Assembly: GCA_937989795.1 (NCBI GenBank)
Contig: CALKBB010000292.1
Location: forward strand, 1-16,521
Reading direction: 5' to 3'
DNA from: an uncultured Collinsella sp.
GTDB taxonomy: Bacteria; Actinomycetota; Coriobacteriia; Coriobacteriales; Coriobacteriaceae
Length of the DNA stretch: 16,521 nucleotides
This document shows positions 9,835 to 16,521 of the stretch, piece by piece. A model generated the notes under the pieces. That model made no database searches. It saw nothing but the letters and a program-made list of their open reading frames with translations, and was not told the origin of the DNA. Numbering within the stretch: position 1 is the stretch's first letter; every line of letters begins with the position of its first letter. The position numbers and the translations under genes are program-made.

Positions 9835-12800
9835 ATGGCGTTGCTAGTAGGACTGGACGTAGGGTCGACGACGACCAAAGTTTACGCGATGCACGAGGAT
9901 ATGACCGAGGCGTGGTGGGGATATCGCCGCCACGGGGCGTGTCAGGCAGCGAGCGTGCGCGCCATGCTCGGCGAGCTCGCCGAGCGCTTTCCCCATGAGT
10001 CGCTGCGCGTTGCGGTGACCGGCTCGGGTGCGCGCGATATCGCGACCGCGCTGGGCGCCTCGTACGTTCAGGAGGTGGTCGCCAACGCGCTCGCGATCAG
10101 CAGGTTCTATCCGCAGACGCGCTGCGCCATCGAGCTGGGCGGCCAAGACGCCAAGATGATCTTCTTCCGCACCAACGATAAGGGAGACGTCGAGGTTGCC
10201 GACATGCGCATGAACGGCTCGTGCGCAGGCGGTACCGGTGCATTTATCGACGAGATGGCAAAGCTCATGGGGGTCGGCACCGAATCGGGCGAGTTCGAGC
10301 AGCTCGCAAGCCGGGGAACGACCGTCCACGAGGTCTCGGGCCGCTGCGGCGTGTACGCAAAGACCGATATCCAGCCGCTGCTCAACGAGGGCATTCCTAC
10401 CACCGACCTGGCGCTTTCGGCGCTTCACGCGGTCGCCCGCCAAACGATCGGCGGTCTGGCCCAGGGTATCGACATCGAGCCGCCGGTAATCTTCGAGGGC
10501 GGTACGCTCGCCTACAACCCCACGCTGGTCCGCGTGTTCCGGGAGCAACTGAATCTATCGGACGATCAGGTTATCGTCCCGCGCGATCCGCAGATCATGG
10601 TCGCGCGCGGTGCCGCCCTGTCGCTGACCGACATGTTCGCATCGTCCCAACCGATCGACCTTCCCGACGCTTTTGTCCGGCTGGATAAGCTCGAGACGGT
10701 CGCGCCCGCAAGCGGGGAGGGACGTCTTGCCCAGCCCTTTTTTGCCACACCTGCCGAGCAGGCGGATTTTACGGCACGCCATGGCAAAGAGACGCCGGCA
10801 AAGGGTCCGGATGCGTATGCGCCCGGAGAGACGGTGCGTGTGGCGCTCGGTATCGATTCGGGGAGCACGACGACCAAGTTCGCCCTGGTCGATGAGGCGG
10901 GTGAGCTTGTCGATTCGTTCTACGCGTCTAATAACGGCAGACCGCTCGACGTCGCCCAACAGGGTCTTGTCAGCTTGAAGAACCGCTGGGAGACAGCGGG
11001 AGTCACGCTTGCGATCGATGCCGTGGGCACCACGGGATACGGCGAGGAGCTTTTCGCGCGCGCGTTCCACGCCGACTACCATACGGTCGAGACGGTCGCG
11101 CACGCCCGCGCCGCGTGCGCATGCGTTCCCGATGCGACCTTCGTGCTCGACATCGGCGGACAGGATATGAAGGCCATCTGGCTCAACCACGGCGTGCTGA
11201 CCGATATCGTCGTCAACGAGGCGTGCTCTGCGGGCTGCGGCTCGTTCCTCGAGGGTTTTGCCAAAAACCTCGGAATAGCCGTTGAGGATATCGCGACCGA
11301 GGCATTTTCGTCCAAAGCCCCCGCCGTTCTCGGCAGCCGCTGCACGGTGTTCATGAACAGCAGCGTCGTTTCCGAGCAGCGGCGCGGTAAGGGTCCGGGC
11401 GACATCATGGCCGGTCTCTGCCGTTCGATTATCGAGAACGTGTTCACCAAGGTCATTCGCGTTTCAAATCTCAACCGTCTGGGCGACAAAGTCGTCGTCC
11501 AGGGCGGCACGTTCCGAAACGACGCGGTGCTGCGCGCATTCGAGCAGTATCTGGGCAAACCCGTCACGCGTGCGCCCCACCCGGGGCTGATGGGCGCTAT
11601 CGGTATCGCCCTGCTCGCGCGCGAGGAATGCCGCAAGGGCGACGCCGGCACGTCGTTTATCGGGCTCGATGCCGTGGAGCGCTTCGAGCATCGCGAGTTC
11701 GGCGGCGTTACCTGCCGTCGGTGCAACAACCGCTGCCAGCGCGCGGTCGTGGCGTTTGGCGACGGCTCGCTTTACGTCACGGGCAATCGCTGCCCGCGCG
11801 GCGGCGCCATCTCATGGGATAAGCTCGTGCGCGAGGTTCCCGCGGCGGAGGAGCTGCGTCCGCAGGGTGCTTGCGAGGCACAGGCACCCGGCACGGGGCG
11901 CGACCGGACCGCGGCTGCCCCCAATCTCTTTGTCGACCGCGAGAAGCTGCTGTTCGAGTCGTACCCCACGGTTCCCGTCAGCGGGGGGCGCGATGTCACG
12001 ATCGGCATTCCCCGTGTGCTCGAGTTCTGGGACACCATGCCGTTCTGGTCGACGTTCTTCAGCACGCTCGGCTTTAAGGTGCGCGTCTCGGGACGCAGCA
12101 CCAAGGCGATGTACGAGCGCGGTCTGGCGCACGTCACATCCGACACCGTGTGCTTCCCGGCCAAGCTCGTCCACGGGCACATCCGCAATCTCGTCGACGC
12201 CGGCGTCGACCGCATCTTCATGCCCATCATCACGACGGTGCCCACCGAAAACACCGCCTCTACCAGCGAGTGGATGTGCGCCGTCGTAAAGGGATACCCC
12301 TACGTGATGCGCAATTCCGATAACCCGGAGGAGCGTTTCGGCGTTCCGTTCGATACGCCGCTGTTCCACTGGTACGACGAGGGCGACCGAAACCGCCAGC
12401 TCAAGGCGTGGTGCAAGGAGACCTTCGATATCGATGCCGACCTGGTTGCCAAGGCGACCGAGCAGGCGGACCGCGCGCAGCAGACGTTTGAGAACCAGCT
12501 GCAGCTGCGCGGCAGGCAGGTGCTCGAGAACGTGCGCGAGGACGGCGGCTACGCGGTGGTGATCGCTTCGCGCCCGTACCACAACGACCCGCTGGTCAAC
12601 CACGGGCTGCCCAAGCTCTTCTCTGAGCGCGGCATCCCCGTGCTGACGCCCGATGCGGTGCCGGGGGTCTGCAACGTCGATCTTTCCAACAGCCGCATCG
12701 ACATCGTGAACAACTACCATGCGCGCATGCTGTCGTGCGCGGTCATCGTCGCATCGACGCCCGAGCTCGAGCTCGTGCAGATGGGCAGCTTCGGCTGCGG

Positions 12801-14274
12801 CCACGATGCGTATCTCACCGACGAGATCGCGCGCATGATGGGCGAGATGGGCTCCAAGGTTCCGATGATGATCAAGCTCGATGAGAGCGACGTCGCCGGT
12901 CCCATGGGCATTCGCGTGCGTTCGTTTATCGAGTCGGTCAACCGTCGTCGCGCGGAGGAGCGTGCCGAGGGCGCCCGGGTGCACGCGGTCCATCCGCTCG
13001 ACGACCCGTATAAGGTCAAGTACACCAAGCGCGACCGGCACGACAAGATCGCGCTGGTCCCCAACACCTCCCATGCGTTCTGCAGGCTCATGACCGCGGC
13101 GATGCGCAATCAGGGCGTGCGCGCCGAGGCCCTTGATATCGGGCGCGAGGATGCCATCCGCCTGGGCAAACGCTATGTGCACAACGACATCTGCTTCCCC
13201 GCGCAAATCGTGATCGGCGAGGCGCTCGCGGCACTCGAGAGCGGTAAGTACGACCCGCACGACGTCGCCGTGGTGACTGGCAAGTATATCGGCGACTGCC
13301 GCCTGACGCACTACATGCCCCTGCTGCGCCGCGCGCTCGACGACGCGGGATACGACTATGTCCCGGTGCTCACCAACGACGACGTCGATGCCCACAATGC
13401 GCATCCGGGCTTCAAGCTCGGCCTTGGCCCGAGCATCCAGATCGCCTACGGTCTTCCCATGATCGATGCCCTCGAGGCCATGCTTAGGCGCATCCGTCCC
13501 TACGAGCTCGAGAAGGGCGCGGCGGACGCTGCGTTCGACCGCGCGCTCGATGAGGTTATCGAGGGCATGGAGCGCTCCGGGCTGAGAGGCCAGGCGACGG
13601 GCTTCAAACGCGCGCTTGCGATCATGGACGCCGTTCCGTACGACCGCTCGAACCCGCATCCGACCGTTCTCATCGTGGGCGAGTACCTGCTCAATTTCCA
13701 TCTCGGCGCCAACCACGAGATCGAGCGCTACCTCGAGGACAACGGGCTCGAGGTCATCGAGGCGCGCATGACCGACGTGATCCGCAAGACCTATTTCTAC
13801 AAGCATGCGCAGTCGCGCGAGTTCCACGTCGACCTGTCGCTGCCCGAAAAGGCCTGGTACGCCACGGCGGACAACCTGTTCGAGCTCGCGCACGACCGTT
13901 GCGACCGCCTGGGCGCGGCGAGCCCGCTCTACGAGCCGCCGACGCGCATGCCCGAGCTCGTGCGCGCGAGCGATAAGATCCTGCACCATACGTTCGATGC
14001 GGGCGAGGGCGTGCTGATTCCGGCGGAGATCCTCGAGCACGCCAAGCGCGGCTGCCGCAACTTCGTGATCCTGCAGCCGTTCGGGTGTCTGCCCAACCAT
14101 GTCGTGGGGCGCGGGCTCATCCATGCGCTCAAGGAGCAGTATCCCACGGCGCAGTTCCTGCCGCTCGACTACGATCCCGACGTGAGCTTCGCCAACGTGG
14201 AGAACCGTCTTCAGATGCTCATCATGAACGCCAAGGCGCAGGGGTGCGGTGAGGCGCATGGCAAGACCGCGTAA
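9835..14274 (+). CDS. Giant acyl-CoA dehydratase activase-type protein
   Basis: A 1479-residue single chain of the 2-hydroxyacyl-CoA dehydratase activase superfamily (BcrA/BadF/BzdG ATPases joined to DUF2229 and HgdB-like parts). ATPase module 1 (about residues 1-270) has GLDVGSTTTKVY and the cluster cysteines C130 (SCAGGTGAF) and C171 (SGRCGVYAK). Module 2 (about 335-600) repeats this: GIDSGSTTTKF, C464 (ACSAGCGSF, extra C468) and C503 (SRCTVF). A Cys knuckle follows (C627, C630, C634, C653). The DUF2229 region starts at IGIPRVLEFWDTMPFW with C773 in VCFPAKLVHGH. The C-terminal part has C988, C1120 (DICFPAQI), C1155 (GDCRLTHY), C1407 and C1418 (PFGCLPNH). In known family members ATP hydrolysis drives electrons from a [4Fe-4S] cluster to a partner. 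The substrate here is unknown. ATG 9835 follows GGAG closely. The gene overlaps tetR by 17 nt. Confidence 0.88.
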   Translation: MALLVGLDVGSTTTKVYAMHEDMTEAWWGYRRHGACQAASVRAMLGELAERFPHESLRVAVTGSGARDIATALGASYVQEVVANALAISRFYPQTRCAIELGGQDAKMIFFRTNDKGDVEVADMRMNGSCAGGTGAFIDEMAKLMGVGTESGEFEQLASRGTTVHEVSGRCGVYAKTDIQPLLNEGIPTTDLALSALHAVARQTIGGLAQGIDIEPPVIFEGGTLAYNPTLVRVFREQLNLSDDQVIVPRDPQIMVARGAALSLTDMFASSQPIDLPDAFVRLDKLETVAPASGEGRLAQPFFATPAEQADFTARHGKETPAKGPDAYAPGETVRVALGIDSGSTTTKFALVDEAGELVDSFYASNNGRPLDVAQQGLVSLKNRWETAGVTLAIDAVGTTGYGEELFARAFHADYHTVETVAHARAACACVPDATFVLDIGGQDMKAIWLNHGVLTDIVVNEACSAGCGSFLEGFAKNLGIAVEDIATEAFSSKAPAVLGSRCTVFMNSSVVSEQRRGKGPGDIMAGLCRSIIENVFTKVIRVSNLNRLGDKVVVQGGTFRNDAVLRAFEQYLGKPVTRAPHPGLMGAIGIALLAREECRKGDAGTSFIGLDAVERFEHREFGGVTCRRCNNRCQRAVVAFGDGSLYVTGNRCPRGGAISWDKLVREVPAAEELRPQGACEAQAPGTGRDRTAAAPNLFVDREKLLFESYPTVPVSGGRDVTIGIPRVLEFWDTMPFWSTFFSTLGFKVRVSGRSTKAMYERGLAHVTSDTVCFPAKLVHGHIRNLVDAGVDRIFMPIITTVPTENTASTSEWMCAVVKGYPYVMRNSDNPEERFGVPFDTPLFHWYDEGDRNRQLKAWCKETFDIDADLVAKATEQADRAQQTFENQLQLRGRQVLENVREDGGYAVVIASRPYHNDPLVNHGLPKLFSERGIPVLTPDAVPGVCNVDLSNSRIDIVNNYHARMLSCAVIVASTPELELVQMGSFGCGHDAYLTDEIARMMGEMGSKVPMMIKLDESDVAGPMGIRVRSFIESVNRRRAEERAEGARVHAVHPLDDPYKVKYTKRDRHDKIALVPNTSHAFCRLMTAAMRNQGVRAEALDIGREDAIRLGKRYVHNDICFPAQIVIGEALAALESGKYDPHDVAVVTGKYIGDCRLTHYMPLLRRALDDAGYDYVPVLTNDDVDAHNAHPGFKLGLGPSIQIAYGLPMIDALEAMLRRIRPYELEKGAADAAFDRALDEVIEGMERSGLRGQATGFKRALAIMDAVPYDRSNPHPTVLIVGEYLLNFHLGANHEIERYLEDNGLEVIEARMTDVIRKTYFYKHAQSREFHVDLSLPEKAWYATADNLFELAHDRCDRLGAASPLYEPPTRMPELVRASDKILHHTFDAGEGVLIPAEILEHAKRGCRNFVILQPFGCLPNHVVGRGLIHALKEQYPTAQFLPLDYDPDVSFANVENRLQMLIMNAKAQGCGEAHGKTA

Positions 14275-14947
14275 GGACGCCGATGCGCCCGATGCACGCA
14301 CCCGTATCATCGAGGCGTTTTGGGAGCTCATCGAGAACAACAGCATCTTCGAGCTGTCGGTTGGCGAGGTGACCCGCGCCGCCCAGTGCAATCGCGGAAC
14401 GTTTTACTACTATTTTCACGATTTCGATGAACTCGTCGCCATCGCCATAGCCCAGCTGCTGCAGGATAACGAGCTCATCACCGATGCCCTCTGGCATTTT
14501 TCGAGCGAGGGCGACCTTTCGGCGTTCGACCGGCGCGACGTCCGCTGCCTGCTGCGGCGCATCGTCATCACCATGAGGGCGGGTGCCGCCGAGCAGGTCG
14601 TGCAGGGCATCCATACGATCATCATCGACCGCGTGAGAGAGATCGTCCACCCCGACGGAGAAGAGCTCAAGGCAGATTCGAGCTTTGCGGTGGGCTTTCT
14701 GGTCTCGGGCATCATGGGCTTTGCGATGGCGGTCGGCTTTGCCCGGGAGGGCGGCGAGGAGATAGACCTCGAGCAGCTGGGGGACAGCGCGTGCGCGTAC
14801 CTGAGGGCGGTCGCCATGCAGACGGTGGAAACGGTCGCGCAAGTCGAGGGCGTCGATACATCCGAGCTGCTCGAACGCGTCTCCAAGGAGGCCGATGCCT
14901 ATCGCGCATCGCGTGCGACGAGTCCCGACGTGGTGAAAGACGCCTAG
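14258..14947 (+). CDS. TetR-family transcriptional regulator
   Basis: A 229-residue repressor-type protein. The N-terminal DNA-binding domain (about residues 12-62) reads TRIIEAFWELIENNSIFELSVGEVTRAAQ followed by the recognition helix CNRGTFYYYFHDFDELVA, which is the TetR signature. The C-terminal ligand domain (about 70-215) is helical, contains a hydrophobic stretch FAVGFLVSGIMGFAMAVGFA, and has no recognised ligand class. ATG 14258 is used; GTG 14249 is in frame upstream and would add three residues. The gene overlaps the activase gene by 17 nt, so translation is coupled and both belong to one operon. The natural target is the 21-bp palindrome ahead of the activase gene, which would make the operon self-regulated. 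This is inference from position and symmetry. Confidence 0.93.
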   Translation: MARPRKDADAPDARTRIIEAFWELIENNSIFELSVGEVTRAAQCNRGTFYYYFHDFDELVAIAIAQLLQDNELITDALWHFSSEGDLSAFDRRDVRCLLRRIVITMRAGAAEQVVQGIHTIIIDRVREIVHPDGEELKADSSFAVGFLVSGIMGFAMAVGFAREGGEEIDLEQLGDSACAYLRAVAMQTVETVAQVEGVDTSELLERVSKEADAYRASRATSPDVVKDA

Positions 14948-14972
14948 GGTTTCTCTTGCGGGGCGCCTGTCG

Positions 14973-15000
14973 CGCATCGCGCGGTGAGTCCCGCGATGCG
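14973..15000. repeat. Hairpin downstream of tetR
   Basis: CGCATCGCG (14973-14981) and CGCGATGCG (14992-15000) form a perfect 9-bp stem around a 10-nt loop, 25 nt after the tetR stop. No T-run follows, so it is a weak terminator at best and may serve as an mRNA 3'-end stabiliser. Confidence 0.5.
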
Positions 15001-15028
15001 GTCATAACCTGCATTCATGTGAGCCGGG

Positions 15029-15057
15029 TTTATAGATATTCCTCCAGCTGTTAACAT
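15029..15057 (+). promoter_or_regulatory. Possible clpC promoter
   Basis: TTTATA (15029-15034) and TAACAT (15052-15057) are 17 bp apart; an overlapping TATAGA (15031-15036) could instead be a -10. The AT-rich patch stands out from the GC-rich surroundings. No CIRCE, HAIR or CtsR-type operator was seen. Confidence 0.3.
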
Positions 15058-15080
15058 AGACAACCTGTGGGTAAAGAGAC

Positions 15081-15108
15081 AAAAGCGCCGCCGACGGGCG
15101 GGCGTTTT
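15081..15108 (+). terminator. Bulged hairpin with T-run ahead of clpC
   Basis: AAAA (15081-15084) pairs with TTTT (15105-15108). Inside are CGCC/GGCG and GCC/GGC, with one bulged base on each side, around a GAC-containing loop. It lies 31 nt before the clpC start. It could terminate the activase-tetR transcript, or act as a leader attenuator if the promoter at 15029-15057 is used. Confidence 0.5.
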
Positions 15109-15139
15109 GATTTCGATGAACTCATGTAAGGAAACTAGC

Positions 15140-16521
15140 ATGTTAGACCGTTTTACCGATCGCGCGCGCAAGGTCATGTCCATGGCCAAACAAGAGGCGC
15201 TCGATCTGCACTCAAATAAGGTGGGCACCGAGCACCTGCTGCTCGCACTCGCCAAGGAGGACGAGGGCATCGCTGCCGAGGCGCTGCGCTCGCTTGATAT
15301 CTCCTACGACGACATCATGGACACCCTCAAGGAGGTCCAGACCACGGTTCCCGAGCCCAGCGAGGAGACCGAGGCTGCCAAGCTTGCCTTTACGCCGCTC
15401 GTCATTAGCGTGATGGAGCGCTCCTTCCGCGTGGCGCGTGAGAACAACCAGACATATGTGTCGACCGAGCACCTGCTCATCGGCATCGTCGAAGAGGGCA
15501 ACGGCATGGCCATGGATATCCTCATGCGCCTGGGTGTGTCGTCTGCTTCTGTCAAAAAGGCCATCGAAAAGCTCACCGCTAAGGATCAGGACAAGAAGCG
15601 TCCGCTCGCCGGAGCCGGCGCCGGGCGTCCCGGTGCGGGCCTGCCGTTCTTTAGCGGCTCGGATGCCTCCCAGCAAAAGGGGAGCGGCACCGATACGCTC
15701 AAGCAGTTCGCCACCAACCTCACGCAAAAGGCGCGCGACGGCGAGCTCGATCCCGTGATTGGCCGCGAAAAGGAAGTCCAGCGCATGATGGAGATCCTTT
15801 CGCGCCGCACCAAGAACAATCCGCTCATCCTGGGTGACCCCGGCGTGGGCAAGACGGCCATCGTCGAGGGCCTGGCGCAGCAGATCGCTGCCGGCAATGT
15901 GCCCGAGAATCTTATGAACCAGAATATCTGGACGCTCGATCTGCCGGGTCTTGTTGCGGGTGCCAAGTATCGCGGTGAGTTTGAGGAGCGCCTCAAGAAC
16001 GTGATCCAGGAGGCAACCGAAGCCGACGACGTCATCTTGTTTATCGACGAGATGCACACCATCATCGGTGCCGGTTCTGCCGAGGGTTCTATCGATGCGA
16101 GCTCCATGCTCAAGCCGGTGCTCGCGCGCGGTGCCTTCCAGATTATCGGTGCCACCACGGCAGAGGAGTTCCGCAAGTACCTCACCAAGGACCCGGCTTT
16201 CGAGCGTCGCTTCCAGACGATCGATGTCGAGGAGCCGAGTGTCGAGGACACGGTCAAAATTCTGACCGCGCTCAAGCCGCGCTACGAGGAGCACCATCAC
16301 GTACGCTACACGCAGGGTGCTATCGAGGCCGCCGCGAACCTCTCCAACCGCTACATCCAGGATCGCTTCCTGCCCGATAAGGCCATCGACCTCGTCGATG
16401 AGGCTTGCGCTATGGTCAAGACCGAGCTGGATTCGATGCCCGCCGAGCTGGACGAGATGAACCACCGCATCACCCAGCTGCAGATTGAGGAAGCTTCTCT
16501 GAAAAAGGAGACCGACGAACT
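15140..16521 (+). CDS. clpC: Clp ATPase ClpC, N-terminal part
   Basis: The first 460 residues of a Hsp100/Clp AAA+ unfoldase, cut by the window end. The Clp N-domain with two repeats covers about residues 1-145 (MLDRFTDRARKVMSMAKQEA, GTEHLLLALA, then STEHLLIGIVEE). A Gly/Pro-rich linker follows. The first AAA+ module has GDPGVGKTAIVEGLA (Walker A, from residue 232), ILFIDEMHTIIGAGSAEGSIDAS (Walker B) and IIGATTAEEFRKYL. The chain ends in the start of the middle coiled coil (ELDEMNHRITQLQIEEASLKKE). TDTLKQFATNLTQKARDGELDPVIGR favours ClpC over ClpB. It would feed unfolded proteins to ClpP. ATG 15140 has TAAGGA (15127-15132) 7 nt upstream. No ctsR or mcsAB genes precede it, unlike Bacillus. Confidence 0.92.
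   Translation, partial: MLDRFTDRARKVMSMAKQEALDLHSNKVGTEHLLLALAKEDEGIAAEALRSLDISYDDIMDTLKEVQTTVPEPSEETEAAKLAFTPLVISVMERSFRVARENNQTYVSTEHLLIGIVEEGNGMAMDILMRLGVSSASVKKAIEKLTAKDQDKKRPLAGAGAGRPGAGLPFFSGSDASQQKGSGTDTLKQFATNLTQKARDGELDPVIGREKEVQRMMEILSRRTKNNPLILGDPGVGKTAIVEGLAQQIAAGNVPENLMNQNIWTLDLPGLVAGAKYRGEFEERLKNVIQEATEADDVILFIDEMHTIIGAGSAEGSIDASSMLKPVLARGAFQIIGATTAEEFRKYLTKDPAFERRFQTIDVEEPSVEDTVKILTALKPRYEEHHHVRYTQGAIEAAANLSNRYIQDRFLPDKAIDLVDEACAMVKTELDSMPAELDEMNHRITQLQIEEASLKKETDE

Noticed and set aside
9835..14274. Possibility that the 1479-residue frame is an artefact joining several genes
   Set aside because: The frame is continuous, the domain order matches known large fused activases, and no internal stop, frameshift or ribosome site was found at domain borders.
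11812..14391. 859-codon open frame on the minus strand inside the activase gene
   Set aside because: It is the antisense shadow of a GC-rich coding gene. The plus-strand frame has clear activase motifs throughout, while the minus frame is Arg/His/Val-rich with no recognisable domain.
15001..15139. CIRCE, HAIR or CtsR heptad operators at clpC
   Set aside because: I looked for TTAGCACTC/GAGTGCTAA, CTTGAGT/ACTCAAG and GGTCAAA repeats by eye and none is present.

Overview
The window is high-GC bacterial chromosome with tightly packed genes, almost all on the + strand. The set murI-rph-rdgB-dtd, veg-ispE, a CCA-encoding tRNA-Pro, tatA, greA, lysS and clpC, with GC-rich codon use and acidic proteins, suggests an anaerobic actinomycete of the class Coriobacteriia, most likely Collinsella or a close relative. 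That placement is inference from protein flavour and gene content; no 16S gene is present.

Layout. 1-2193: the 3' end of murI (glutamate racemase), then rph, rdgB and dtd, which handle cell-wall precursor supply, tRNA 3'-end trimming, and cleaning of the nucleotide and aminoacyl-tRNA pools. 2280-3572: a promoter, a terminator-like leader hairpin, veg and ispE. 3622-3698: tRNA-Pro(CGG) with a strong terminator. 3746-4144: tatA with its own promoter, overlaid by a palindrome. 4193-6707: greA and an unusual lysS whose lysyl-tRNA synthetase carries a C-terminal MetRS/Trbp111-type tRNA-binding OB domain. 6708-7125 and 8695-9004 are repeat-rich gaps on either side of a ThrE-type exporter gene with a very acidic N-terminus. 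9005-9553: a DUF2798 membrane protein. 9835-14947: a 1479-residue multidomain acyl-CoA dehydratase activase-type protein (two ATPase domains, a Cys knuckle, and DUF2229/HgdB-like regions), overlapped by a TetR-family regulator gene. 15140-end: clpC, cut by the window edge.

How it fits together. The left two thirds is housekeeping. The interval between lysS and clpC looks like an accessory block. Its most interesting part is the activase-TetR operon: a perfect 21-bp palindrome lies about 50 bp upstream of the activase start and is the obvious candidate operator for the TetR protein. The activase carries its two activator-type ATPase modules and a Cys-rich reductase-like half in one chain, which points to a self-contained ATP-driven low-potential electron-transfer enzyme of unknown substrate.

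Small-scale structure is plentiful. Intrinsic terminators follow rph, the tRNA, tatA, greA, lysS and the DUF2798 gene. A 12-bp hairpin occurs twice, directly after dtd and lysS, with a compensatory base-pair change. REP-like inverted repeats flank the exporter gene. No rRNA, CRISPR array or transposase gene was seen.
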